Positions 34,147 through 42,457 of a DNA stretch of 64,000 bases are shown piece after piece. Every line of letters starts with the position of its first letter. The first letter of the stretch is position 1. Made by a program: the position numbers and the translations under genes. Source of the stretch: Chelatococcus caeni (lineage in GTDB: Bacteria; Pseudomonadota; Alphaproteobacteria; Rhizobiales; Beijerinckiaceae); the NCBI RefSeq assembly GCF_014196925.1, contig NZ_JACIEN010000003.1, forward strand, positions 248,001 to 312,000. Reading direction: 5' to 3'. The notes beneath the pieces are model-generated. The model was not told the DNA's origin and searched no databases. It worked only from the letters and a program-made list of their open reading frames with translations.

Positions 34147-35037
34147 ATGTTCGTATCGGGCGCGGCAGACACCTTCCTTCTCGGCGTCGACGGCGGCGGC
34201 ACCCAGTGCCGCCTGCGCCTGCGCTCCGGCGACGGCACCCTCGTCGGCGAGGCGAGCGGCGGGCCCTCCAACATCCGCTTCGATCCCGAGACGGTGGCCC
34301 GCTCCATCCTCGCCGGCTGCTACGCGATCCTCGACCGCGCCGGTCTTCCGCGCGAGACGACGTCGCTCATCCACGCCGGCTTCGGCCTCGCCGGGGCGGC
34401 CCAGACCTCCGCCCGCGAGCAGTTCTTGGCGAGCCGGATGCCCTTCCGCTCGATCTCGCTCGACACGGACGCCTATGCCGCCTGGCTCGGCGCCTTCGGC
34501 GGCGAGAACGGGGCCATCCTCATCGTGGGCACCGGCTCCTGCGGGCTGTCGATCGTCAACGGCGAGCGTACTTACGTAGGCGGCTGGGGCGCCGAGATCT
34601 CCGACGAGGGCAGCGGCCTCGCCATCGGCCGTGAGGCGATCCGGCGGGCACTCTGGGCCTATGACGGGCGGGCGGCGATGACCGCGCTGGCGGAGACGCT
34701 GCTCGACGGCTTCGGCCGCAATCCCGAGATGATCATCGACTGGGCGCGCTCTGCCCGCCCGGCCGATTTTGCGCGCCTGGCACCGCTCGTCTTCGACTAT
34801 GCGAGCCAGCGCGACGCCCTGGCCGTGAGTCTCGTCGAGGCGGCCGCCCGCGATGTCGCGCGCATCGCCGAGCGCCTCCTTGGCGCCGGTGCTCCGCGGC
34901 TCTGCCTGATGGGCGGCGTGGCCGGCGCACTGCAGCCGTGGCTGCCTCCCTACGTGACGGACAGGGTCGTTCCGGCCGCGGCGGACGCCACCGAAGGCGC
35001 TATCCTCATGGCCTGCCAGGCGGCGGCCAACGCCTGA
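34147..35037 (+). CDS. BadF/BadG/BcrA/BcrD-type ATPase, N-acetylglucosamine kinase-like, 296 aa
   Basis: ASKHA fold sugar kinase. PHOSPHATE-1 LLGVDGGGTQCRLRLR at the N terminus, adenosine-type loops IVGTGSCGLSIVN and GGWGAEISDEGSGLAIGREAI, characteristic of the GlcNAc/glucosamine kinase branch. Size is right for that branch. ATG at 34147, with a GTG one codon earlier. Likely involved in amino-sugar salvage; no partner genes are nearby. It starts 69 nt after tupA and is probably independent. Confidence 0.85.
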   Translation: MFVSGAADTFLLGVDGGGTQCRLRLRSGDGTLVGEASGGPSNIRFDPETVARSILAGCYAILDRAGLPRETTSLIHAGFGLAGAAQTSAREQFLASRMPFRSISLDTDAYAAWLGAFGGENGAILIVGTGSCGLSIVNGERTYVGGWGAEISDEGSGLAIGREAIRRALWAYDGRAAMTALAETLLDGFGRNPEMIIDWARSARPADFARLAPLVFDYASQRDALAVSLVEAAARDVARIAERLLGAGAPRLCLMGGVAGALQPWLPPYVTDRVVPAAADATEGAILMACQAAANA

Positions 35038-35102
35038 AACAGCCCTTCTCGACTTTGCAAAACTTGGTTCGATAAGACCGCTTCCGCTTTTACTAAAAAA
35101 CT

Positions 35103-35116
35103 GATAAATTTTTATC
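35103..35116. promoter_or_regulatory. AT-rich promoter region with GATAAA-TT-TTTATC dyad
   Basis: The 100 bp before 35141 are unusually AT-rich for this genome. GATAAA (35103-35108) and TTTATC (35111-35116) form a perfect 6-bp palindrome, 25 nt before the start codon of the small secreted protein. It could be an operator or simply promoter DNA. Confidence 0.4.
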
Positions 35117-35140
35117 GATCTCTTGTGGAGGGCGCGGGCT

Positions 35141-35422
35141 ATGTTGCCGCTCATTCGGTCTCGTTATGGTTTGGCGGCGCTGGCCGCCGCAGGTGCCTTT
35201 GCTTTGTCTTTCGTCCCGGCGGGTGCCCAGCAGGCCCCGACGATCAATAACGGCCCATTCCAGGCCATCGTGTGCCAGCCTGTTCCGCCGAACACGGCCC
35301 CGGCTTTCATCTTGGAACGTGGCGGCCTGTGCCCCATCGGCTTCGTCGCTGTCGTGGCTGACCGGCCTGCCGCAGTCGACACGCCCGCCGCGCTCTCCGA
35401 CAATTCCGGCAGCAGCGGCTGA
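35141..35422 (+). CDS. Small secreted hypothetical protein, 93 aa
   Basis: Signal peptide LAALAAAGAFALSFVPAGA, cleaved before QQAPT. The mature part of ~65 residues has two Cys (IVCQPVPP and GLCPIGF), which could form a disulfide, and a Ser/Asp/Gly-rich tail. ATG at 35141 has GGAGGG at good distance. Own AT-rich promoter region and own terminator, thus a single-gene unit. No family recognised. Confidence 0.75.
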   Translation: MLPLIRSRYGLAALAAAGAFALSFVPAGAQQAPTINNGPFQAIVCQPVPPNTAPAFILERGGLCPIGFVAVVADRPAAVDTPAALSDNSGSSG

Positions 35423-35472
35423 GCGGCAGAAGAAGAAACGCGGACGAGACAGCGTTCATTGATATCCTCTGG

Positions 35473-35505
35473 AAACCCGCAGGTCTTCTGCGGGTTTTGT
35501 TTTTT
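35473..35505 (+). terminator. Intrinsic terminator
   Basis: AAACCCGCAG (35473-35482), 5-nt loop, CTGCGGGTTT (35488-35497), followed by TTGTTTTTTG. A strong rho-independent terminator for the gene at 35141. Confidence 0.93.
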
Positions 35506-36002
35506 GCATCCCGCCTCAGGCCGCTCGCAGGAAGGCGACTTCCCCCGCCCGACTGCCACGCGCTCCGGCCGGAATGTTCGGGTAACGCGTTCCCGGATTT
35601 CGCGACGGCGCCCAGCTTGAGGGCGCCGGCGGCAGGGCCCCAACCGCCTGCCGCATCCCGGCCGCGCGAAAAAAATCCGATCAGGACTTTCCTGCCCGAG
35701 ACAGGAATCTAGCCCTCGGCCTGCGCATGGGCCGCGGACGCCGTCCTTCGACGGCGCCGCAGGCATTTCGCACGCATAGCGGCGCCCTTGAGCCGCAGAG
35801 AAGACCCGGCGACGCGCAAAGGCGCCAGCGTTGCGGAAAGGAACACCACCCTACCCGTTCCAAATAGCCAACAAAACCCATAAAACCTTATAGTTAAAAG
35901 TTTTAATAAATTTTACCATAAGTTGAAATGCGCTTAGGACGATAGTCCACGGTCATGAATACGTACAATTGCACTTTTATCGGCAGGAGATATTTATAAG
36001 AA
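35506..36002. other. Long intergenic region with AT-rich right half
   Basis: About 500 bp without a credible gene. The left part (to ~35850) is GC-rich with no coding signal. From ~35860 to 36000 the DNA is strikingly AT-rich for this genome (e.g. CTTATAGTTAAAAG, TTTTAATAAATTTTACC), as expected for a regulated promoter region in front of the BTLCP gene and at the edge of the exopolysaccharide locus. No ORF or RNA gene is recognised. Confidence 0.5.
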
Positions 36003-36044
36003 GGGACGCAGAATTGCCTTATTCAAGACAATAAGAGGCGTCCC
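36003..36044 (+). promoter_or_regulatory. 5'-UTR hairpin over the ribosome-binding site of the BTLCP gene
   Basis: GGGACGC (36003-36009) pairs with GCGTCCC (36038-36044). Inside, CTTATT (36018-36023) pairs with AATAAG (36030-36035) around a 6-nt loop. The likely Shine-Dalgarno AAGAGG (36033-36038) is built into the structure, and the ATG is at 36048. The hairpin would limit translation unless melted or bound. Confidence 0.55.
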
Positions 36045-36047
36045 ATC

Positions 36048-36662
36048 ATGAAAACGAGAGAGCTTGCTATCGCCGTCGCCGCAATGCTGTGCGTTTCTGC
36101 GGCGCCTGCCATGACAGCCCCCTCCGTCGACCCGCTCGAGGCGTTCGGGCTCCGCCGGTCGACGCATATCAGTCTCGGCACATCCGTGCCGATCCCCGAG
36201 GGCTATTACGACCTTTGCATCAATCAGCCCGCCGTATGCCGGCCGCGCGCGGGCGCAGGAGATGTGACGGGTGACGGGCAGATCAGGCTCTCGTCCAAGC
36301 GGCTGCAGCAGATGCTCGCCGTCAATACTGCCGTCAACAGCTCCATTCGCCCCGTGGCCGGCCTCAACCGGATGGGCGTGCTCGACAGGTGGCGCGTGGC
36401 TCCGGCCGCGGGCAACTGCAAGGACTACGCCCTGACGAAGCGCCAGCGCCTCATCGCCCAGGGCTGGCCTTCCAGCGCCCTGCTGATGGCTATCGTGCGC
36501 ATCCCGGGCGGCGAGCAGCACGCCGTTCTCGTGGTGCGGACGGACAGGGGCGACTACGTCCTCGACAATCTGTCCGAGGCCGTCAGGCCCTGGCGCAGCA
36601 CCCCCTACTGGTGGGAAAAGGTCCAGTCCCCCACCCAGATGTGGGTCTGGCACAGCGTCTGA
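36048..36662 (+). CDS. Transglutaminase-like cysteine peptidase (BTLCP/LapG-type), 204 aa
   Basis: Secreted (signal peptide IAVAAMLCVSAAPAMTA). Catalytic triad visible: Cys in GNCKDYAL (~res 124), His in GEQHAVLVV (~159) and Asp in YVLDNL (~173). Peptidase family C93; its best-known member, LapG of Pseudomonas, is a periplasmic protease that cuts large adhesins from the cell surface under c-di-GMP control. Placed at the edge of an exopolysaccharide operon on the opposite strand, it is plausibly tied to biofilm matrix turnover, but no LapA/LapD-type gene is in the window. Confidence 0.88.
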   Translation: MKTRELAIAVAAMLCVSAAPAMTAPSVDPLEAFGLRRSTHISLGTSVPIPEGYYDLCINQPAVCRPRAGAGDVTGDGQIRLSSKRLQQMLAVNTAVNSSIRPVAGLNRMGVLDRWRVAPAAGNCKDYALTKRQRLIAQGWPSSALLMAIVRIPGGEQHAVLVVRTDRGDYVLDNLSEAVRPWRSTPYWWEKVQSPTQMWVWHSV

Positions 36663-36680
36663 CGAGGACCCGGGCGAACC

Positions 36681-38822
36681 TTACGAGGCCTCGCCCGGCT
36701 TTCGTCCGTTGGTCGTATAGGGATAGTAGCTCTCTTCTCCCGACGAGGCATCGACGCCGTTCAGCGCGACATAGACTGTCTCGCCCTTGACCCGGCGCAG
36801 TTCCTTGAGGCTCTGCAGCACCTCGCGCTGCGTCGTCGTCTTCCAGTGCACGACATAGAGCACAACGTCGGCATAGACGGCGAGCAGCAGCGGGTCGGAG
36901 ACGACGGCCAGCGGCGGCGCATCGAGGATGATGACGTCGAAGGCCTTGCGGCAACCCTCCAGCAACGCCCGGAAGCGCGCCGAATCGAGGATGCTCTCGG
37001 CCGGGAAATACTGCGCATCGCCGCTGACGAAGGCCGACATGTCGCTGAGCGCGTCGACCACCCGCATGTCGTTGACATGGGCGGTTGTCGCCCGGTCGGC
37101 GAGGATGTCGACGAGGCTCGTCTTGACCTTGGCCTTGAGCAGGCGATGCACGCTCGGCTTGCGCAGGTCGCAGTCGATGACGAGCGTCCTGCGGCCGGCG
37201 AGGGCCGCCGCCCGCCCGAGCGCGACGGCCGTGACGGACTTGCCCTCCCCCGGCTTCGTCGAGGTGACGAGCACGACCTTCCCCGCCGCCTCGCCCTCGC
37301 CGGCGCTCATCAGGATGTCGAGCCCCAGGCGCAGACGGCGAATCGCTTCGGCATAGGCCGAGCCGGGCTCGCGCACCACCTTGTCCTGCACCGGCACACC
37401 GCCCTTGGCTGCCTCGACCTGCGGCATGCTCGCGACGACGTCGAGCCCCGTCGCCTCCTCCACCTCGTCCGCCCTGAGGAAGCCGCGGCCGTAGGTGTCG
37501 CGGACCCAGGCGATGCCGAACCCCGCTCCGAAGGCGAGGAACAGCGAGGCGAACAGGATCGGCACCGTCGGCGGGAAGCTCGGCCGCACCGCGGCCATCG
37601 CCTCTGCGACGACGCGGCTGTCGGCCAGCACGAGGCCGCGCTGCTGGCTCACCTGCCTGAGGCGGCCGAGGTAGTTCTGGTAGAGCGCACGGGTCGCCGC
37701 CACTTCCTCGCGGAGCTTGTAGAGCTGGACCGACGCATCGGCCGGCAGGTCGGATGCATTGACGAGCATGTCGAGGTCGCGGCGAACCTGCTGCGCCCGC
37801 TGCTCGGACACGTCCGCCGTCCGCTGCAGCTCCTCGGCGCGGGCACTGCCGAGCGCCACGATGCGCGCATCGATGGCGGTGAGCCGCGTGCGCAGCGCCG
37901 CCGCCCGCGCCGCCGGCAGCCTGGCCGACAGCTGGCGCTCGATCTCCCGGCGCTCCTCGGTGAGCTGCTCGCTCTCGCCCCCCGCCAGCACCCTGGCGAT
38001 GCCGGCCGCATCCCCCGCCTGCACCAGCGCCTCGAGCGCCCGCAACCGGGTGAGCGCGTCGGTCCGCGCGGCGATGTCCTCCTCGAGTGTCGTGCGCAGG
38101 GAGAGCAGCCGGTTGCGGCCGTCCTCCCCGGCCCGCTCCATCATCTGCTCCAGCGTGTAGCGGTCGAGCTCGGCTTCAGCCCGGCGCAGTTCCTCGCCGA
38201 GATCCGTCACCCGGCTGGCGAGGACACGTTCGGCATTGGCCACGAGCCGCAGCCGGCTCGCGATCTGGTCGTCGATATAGGCCTGGGCATAGGCATTGGC
38301 GATGCGGGCCGCCTTGTCCGGATCGCGCGAGGAGGCTTCGACGGCGATGATCGAGGTGACGCCGCGGCGGGAGATGTCGACGCGCCGCGCCAGCCGGTCG
38401 ATGATTCGCCGCTCGACGCGCGGTGAGAGCGGCTGGCCCGGCTGCAACTGCCCCTCGGCCCCGTCGACGGCGGCCGGCCAGAGGCCCGCGGCAATCTGGG
38501 CCAGGAGATCCGGCCGGTTGAATTCCTCGTCGTCCTGCAGGTTGAGCCTGGCGATGACGCGCCGCGCGATCACCGGCGACGCCATGATCTCCACCTCGCC
38601 GTCGACGGCGCCGATGTTGGGCGGAGCGGGCGCCGCATTGTCAAGGCTGACCAGCCTCTGCTCGCGCGGGTCGATCATGACCAGCGTCGTCGCGGAATAG
38701 CGCGAGGGGACCTGCGACAGCGCGAGGACGACGAGGCCAAGAATGGCGGCGACGGTGACGGCGATGGCGAGGCGCTGGCGGCGCAGCAGGCCCATAAGCG
38801 ACTGAAGATCGAACTCGTTCAA
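36681..38822 (-). CDS. Polysaccharide co-polymerase with tyrosine autokinase domain (Wzc/GumC-CpsD type), 713 aa
   Basis: Controls chain length and export of exopolysaccharide. N-terminal Wzz domain with TM1 (LAIAVTVAAILGLVVLAL, ~20), a long periplasmic coiled coil (~200-420), TM2 near 440 (ILFASLFLAFGAGFGIAWV), then a BY-kinase with Walker A KPGEGKS, A' LVIDCDLRKP and Walker B VIILDAPPL. The tail GEESYYPYTTNG has the Tyr cluster used for autophosphorylation. The start is taken as TTG 38822, with strong GGGGAGGGG upstream; the first ATG is at 38796. Confidence 0.9.
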   Translation of the reverse strand: MNEFDLQSLMGLLRRQRLAIAVTVAAILGLVVLALSQVPSRYSATTLVMIDPREQRLVSLDNAAPAPPNIGAVDGEVEIMASPVIARRVIARLNLQDDEEFNRPDLLAQIAAGLWPAAVDGAEGQLQPGQPLSPRVERRIIDRLARRVDISRRGVTSIIAVEASSRDPDKAARIANAYAQAYIDDQIASRLRLVANAERVLASRVTDLGEELRRAEAELDRYTLEQMMERAGEDGRNRLLSLRTTLEEDIAARTDALTRLRALEALVQAGDAAGIARVLAGGESEQLTEERREIERQLSARLPAARAAALRTRLTAIDARIVALGSARAEELQRTADVSEQRAQQVRRDLDMLVNASDLPADASVQLYKLREEVAATRALYQNYLGRLRQVSQQRGLVLADSRVVAEAMAAVRPSFPPTVPILFASLFLAFGAGFGIAWVRDTYGRGFLRADEVEEATGLDVVASMPQVEAAKGGVPVQDKVVREPGSAYAEAIRRLRLGLDILMSAGEGEAAGKVVLVTSTKPGEGKSVTAVALGRAAALAGRRTLVIDCDLRKPSVHRLLKAKVKTSLVDILADRATTAHVNDMRVVDALSDMSAFVSGDAQYFPAESILDSARFRALLEGCRKAFDVIILDAPPLAVVSDPLLLAVYADVVLYVVHWKTTTQREVLQSLKELRRVKGETVYVALNGVDASSGEESYYPYTTNGRKPGEAS

Positions 38823-39048
38823 AGATGCCCCTCCCCCCGGCCCGCCGGCCCATCGGGCAGCGGCACGGGACCCATCGACCAAGGTGGCAGCTTCCGGAAG
38901 ACCGCAGCGGAGATGGCGTTGCGACGCGAATGCGGAAGACGCACGAACGCCATGAAGTCTCCTCATCCCGAACGGGACACACTGATCGGAAAAAAGCTAG
39001 CACGCTGAAGGGGTAGGCGACAACGCGCACGAAAGCCGCCCGAACCGC

Positions 39049-39834
39049 CTACGAGGCGAGGAAACGATAACCCCGCCCCTCGAGGCACAGGCAGGTCAGC
39101 ACGTCCGACGCATAGGCCCCCGTGTCGATGCCGATGCGGTTGCGGCAGACCTCGGGCGTCTCGACGATGGTATGGCCGTGGACCACGACCTTCTCGTGCA
39201 ATTGAGCCGCATCGAGGAACGGCCGGCGGATGCCGACGAGATCCTCCGGCCGCTGCTGCGCCAGCGGCACGCCCGGCCGGATGCCGGCATGCACGAAGAG
39301 ATAATCGCCGGCGGCATGGGTCAGCGCGCAACGCCTCAGGAAGTCCACATGGCCCTGCGGCATGCGACGCCGAAGGACGTCCGCGAGCTCGGGAAAGCCG
39401 CGCTCCGGCGCGAGGCTGCGCCAGTCGATGCCGTAGGACGCGAGCGTCGCGTCCCCGCCGTTCGTCAGCCAGGCCATGGCATCGCCACTGCCCATCCGCG
39501 CGGAAAGGAGCATGACCTCGTGGTTGCCGATGAGCGGATGGAAGGTGATGCCCGGCAGCGGGCCGGCCGCCAGCATGTCGAGCACCTGCGCCGTATCCGG
39601 GCCGCGGTCGACATAGTCCCCGAGCGTTACCAGCGCCACCTCGCCGTCATGGCCGCGCAGGTCCTCAGCAACGGCGGCGAGCACACGGGCAAGCAGATCC
39701 GCCCGCCCGTGGATGTCGCCGATGCAATAGACGCGCAGGCCCTCCGGCATCGCCGCATGACCGAGGCTGATGGTGCGCGGCCGGCCACGCCCTGAAAACA
39801 GCCCAGGCCAGCGGTTGCGCAGCGCCGCGATCAT
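39049..39834 (-). CDS. PPP-family metallophosphatase (Ser/Thr phosphatase-like), 261 aa
   Basis: Two-metal phosphatase with the PPP signature order GDIHGR (~res 39), GDYVDRG (~72), GNHEVM (~103), then HAGIRPG and HGHT. The same pattern covers bacterial PrpA/PrpB-type phosphatases and ApaH-like dinucleotide hydrolases. It overlaps the upstream glycosyltransferase by 4 nt, so it belongs to the EPS operon; the kinase-bearing co-polymerase is the next gene downstream. It may replace the Wzb/PHP tyrosine phosphatase usually found there (inference). Confidence 0.87.
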   Translation of the reverse strand: MIAALRNRWPGLFSGRGRPRTISLGHAAMPEGLRVYCIGDIHGRADLLARVLAAVAEDLRGHDGEVALVTLGDYVDRGPDTAQVLDMLAAGPLPGITFHPLIGNHEVMLLSARMGSGDAMAWLTNGGDATLASYGIDWRSLAPERGFPELADVLRRRMPQGHVDFLRRCALTHAAGDYLFVHAGIRPGVPLAQQRPEDLVGIRRPFLDAAQLHEKVVVHGHTIVETPEVCRNRIGIDTGAYASDVLTCLCLEGRGYRFLAS

Positions 39835-40928
39835 GCCGCCCTCCCCGCCGCTTTGCGCCAGACGGCCACCAGCCGCTCGATGAAGACGCCGCTGTCGAGG
39901 TCGGCCGCATGGCGGGCTGCCGCGGCTTCTCCCATGCGCCGGCGCGCCTCCCGGTCGCCGATGAGCCCGGCAAGTGCATCGGCCAGGGCTGCTGCATCGC
40001 CCACGGGCACGAGCCGGCCTTCGACCCCGTCGTGGAGGATCTCGGCGACGGCGCCGACGGGCGTCGCCACCACCGGCTTGCCCGCCGCCATGGCCTCCAC
40101 GATGCTCATCGGCAGGTTCTCGGCCCGGGACGGCAGGACGACGACATCGGCCCGCCCGGCGAGCATCTTCGCCGCGCCCGCATCGAGCCAGCCGGGAAAG
40201 GTGACGAGCCCCGACAGGCCGAGGCTTTCCGCCCGGGCGCGAAAACGCTCCACCGCCCCGTTGCCGGCGATCGTGCAGCGCCAGCCGCCGATGCCGCGCC
40301 CGCGCAGCAGGGACAGCGCGTCGAGCAGCACGTCGGTGCCCTTGCGCTCTCCCACCTCGCCGAGCACGACAAGATGCACATTGCCGTCCTCGCGCTCCGT
40401 CGCAGCCGCCACGCGCGGCACGGCATTGTAGACGATCGCGGTCATCACCTCGGGACCGGCGATGCGCGTGACGAAATCCTGCCAGTGGCTGCCGAGCACC
40501 ACGACACAGGCCGCGCGGCGGAAGAGCCCACGGATGGCCGCCTGCATCAGGGGGCCGCAGGCCGCGTAATAATCGTCGAAATTGGCCCCGTGCAGATGCA
40601 CGACCACGGGCACGCCCGCAAGCGACAGGACGCGCTCCATCAGCGCCTTGCGCAGCACGCTGCCGCGGGTGGCGAGGTTGAGATGCGCGACATCCGCCCG
40701 GCCGCTGAGGCCGAGGACGAGGCAGCGCGCCAGCGCGCCGGCGAAGACGAGGGGCGACAACAGCTTGCCCAGGCGCCCGCGCGTCGTCACGCAGACGAGT
40801 TGCACATCGTCCTCGCCCCGGTCGGCGAGCGCGGCGGCCATCGCCTCGACGACCCGATCCATGCCCCCGTCGATGCCGAGGCGGGTGACGACGACGGTGA
40901 GGGCCGGTCCGGCGGCGGTGGCGGTCAT
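39831..40928 (-). CDS. Glycosyltransferase family 4, 365 aa
   Basis: GT-B enzyme of the EPS locus. N terminus LTVVVTRLGIDGGMDRVVEAM; the donor domain has LGEVGERKGTDVLLDALSLL (in parts) and VLPSRAENLPMSIVEAMAAGKPVVAT, with the EX7E-type pair typical of retaining GT4. Cytosolic face of the membrane; adds a sugar to the lipid-linked repeat unit. ATGA overlaps on both sides (flippase gene upstream, phosphatase gene downstream). Confidence 0.9.
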   Translation of the reverse strand: MTATAAGPALTVVVTRLGIDGGMDRVVEAMAAALADRGEDDVQLVCVTTRGRLGKLLSPLVFAGALARCLVLGLSGRADVAHLNLATRGSVLRKALMERVLSLAGVPVVVHLHGANFDDYYAACGPLMQAAIRGLFRRAACVVVLGSHWQDFVTRIAGPEVMTAIVYNAVPRVAAATEREDGNVHLVVLGEVGERKGTDVLLDALSLLRGRGIGGWRCTIAGNGAVERFRARAESLGLSGLVTFPGWLDAGAAKMLAGRADVVVLPSRAENLPMSIVEAMAAGKPVVATPVGAVAEILHDGVEGRLVPVGDAAALADALAGLIGDREARRRMGEAAAARHAADLDSGVFIERLVAVWRKAAGRAA

Positions 40929-42454
40929 GGCACGGCCTCGCGCTTCACGGACGCGGGGAGGAAGCGCAGCAACCGCGGCATCGACGCGGCCACGATGTCA
41001 TGCTCCGCCGCTGGCAGCCGCCGCGCCCGGCCGAGCACCACGGCAAGGTGCACGAGCGCCGCCAGCCCCGCGACGAGGATCTGCATGGCCGGCATCACAT
41101 CCGCCGCCATCAGACGCGCGCCCATGCCGACAATGAGCGCGCTCGCGACGACGACGAGGAGGAAGGGCAGATCGCAGATGCCGCGCACGCCGCTCCTCCT
41201 GAGGCTCGCCCCGAGCAGGAGGAGACGCGCGCCGATGTCGAGAATCGGGACGACGAGGGCGGCGGCGAGCGGCGCCACCAGACCGGTGAGGATGAGCATC
41301 CCGAGCCAGAAGAGACCGATGGGCAGGATGGTGGCGAGCGCCCTCCGGCGCGCCATCACGGCAGCCGCCGTCTCCAGGCTGCGATAGAAGCCATAGAGCG
41401 GCGGCAGGACGAAGAGCACCGGCAGCAGCCAGTCGAGACCCGCAAAACGCCCGCCGGCGAGCAGCGCCAGCACCGCCGGCCCGCCGGCAAGCAGGCCGAC
41501 GACAGCCGTGGAGAAGACGACGAGGTCGAGCTTGAACACGAGCGACAGCGCCGCCGCCATTCGGGCCTGCGAGCCGGCGCGCGCCGCATGGCCCATCACC
41601 GCCGGCTCGATGAAGGGCGACAGCACGATGCCCGATGTCAGGCGCAGGAAGCTCAGCATCAGTCCCTGCATGAAGGAGAAGGCCGCGAGGAGCTCGACCG
41701 GCATCACCCCCGATACCGCGAGGCGCACGGCGGGCGGGCTCATGACCATGGCCCCGGCCGTGCTGAGATAGCTTGCGCCGGCAAGCGCCGCGAGGTTCTG
41801 CCGCGGCGCCTGCCCGTCCCCGGCCGTCGCGCCGAGCCGGGCAACACCCACCGCTGCCGCGCCGACGAGGGCGAGCCCGGCAAGGGCTGCCGTTGCGGCG
41901 CAAAGCGTGACGACGGTCGCTGCATCCATGTGCCGGCCGAGCCCGAGCCACGTCACGAGGACGGCAAGCCGTACGAGGGGCTCCCCGGCGGCGACGGCGC
42001 GGCTCAGCCGCTGTTGCCCGAGGATCTGGCAGATGCTTTCGGCGTCGCTCGCGAGGAGGAGCCCCGCCGCCCAGACCACCGCGGCGGTGACCAGCACGCC
42101 GTCGGCCGATGCCGGCAGGAGGCCGCCGACCGACGCCAGGAAGGCGGCGAGGGCGAACAGGGCGAGCACGCCGAGCCGCACCGCCGCGACGCGGCCCAGC
42201 AGGCGCCGCAGGCCGGGACCGTCGCCCGCGTGATGACGCGCGCTCGCCTCGTAGGCGAGCACCGTCGGCACGCCGAAGAGCAGGAGCGACTGCGCCAGGA
42301 GCGCCGCCGCCATCCCCACCGCATAGCCGGCATAATCGGCGAGCGGCAGCACGCGCACGACGAGGAGCTGGAAGGCAAAGCCGAGCGCGACGGCGGCGAG
42401 GCGCCCGCTGGCGAAGACGAGGAGGCTGCTGCCGAGGCTCACGGGCGCATGCAC
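40925..42454 (-). CDS. Oligosaccharide flippase, Wzx/MATE-like, 509 aa
   Basis: Integral membrane protein with about 12-14 helices (SLLVFASGRLAAVALGFAFQ at the start; SFMQGLMLSFLRLTSGIVLS in the middle). It belongs to the PST/MOP family that flips undecaprenyl-linked repeat units to the periplasm. Position between two glycosyltransferases and near the Wzy-like gene supports this role. Sequence identity to named Wzx proteins is low in this family, so the call rests on topology and context. Confidence 0.82.
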   Translation of the reverse strand: MHAPVSLGSSLLVFASGRLAAVALGFAFQLLVVRVLPLADYAGYAVGMAAALLAQSLLLFGVPTVLAYEASARHHAGDGPGLRRLLGRVAAVRLGVLALFALAAFLASVGGLLPASADGVLVTAAVVWAAGLLLASDAESICQILGQQRLSRAVAAGEPLVRLAVLVTWLGLGRHMDAATVVTLCAATAALAGLALVGAAAVGVARLGATAGDGQAPRQNLAALAGASYLSTAGAMVMSPPAVRLAVSGVMPVELLAAFSFMQGLMLSFLRLTSGIVLSPFIEPAVMGHAARAGSQARMAAALSLVFKLDLVVFSTAVVGLLAGGPAVLALLAGGRFAGLDWLLPVLFVLPPLYGFYRSLETAAAVMARRRALATILPIGLFWLGMLILTGLVAPLAAALVVPILDIGARLLLLGASLRRSGVRGICDLPFLLVVVASALIVGMGARLMAADVMPAMQILVAGLAALVHLAVVLGRARRLPAAEHDIVAASMPRLLRFLPASVKREAVP

Positions 42455-42457
42455 GGA

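Noticed and set aside
32110-35154. A 1,014-codon minus-strand open frame covering tupB to the BadF gene
   Set aside because: It lies antisense to four recognised genes and has no recognisable domain.
35510-35850. Short open frames in the region after the 35473 terminator
   Set aside because: No ribosome-binding site, no codon bias and no family resemblance; they overlap on both strands.
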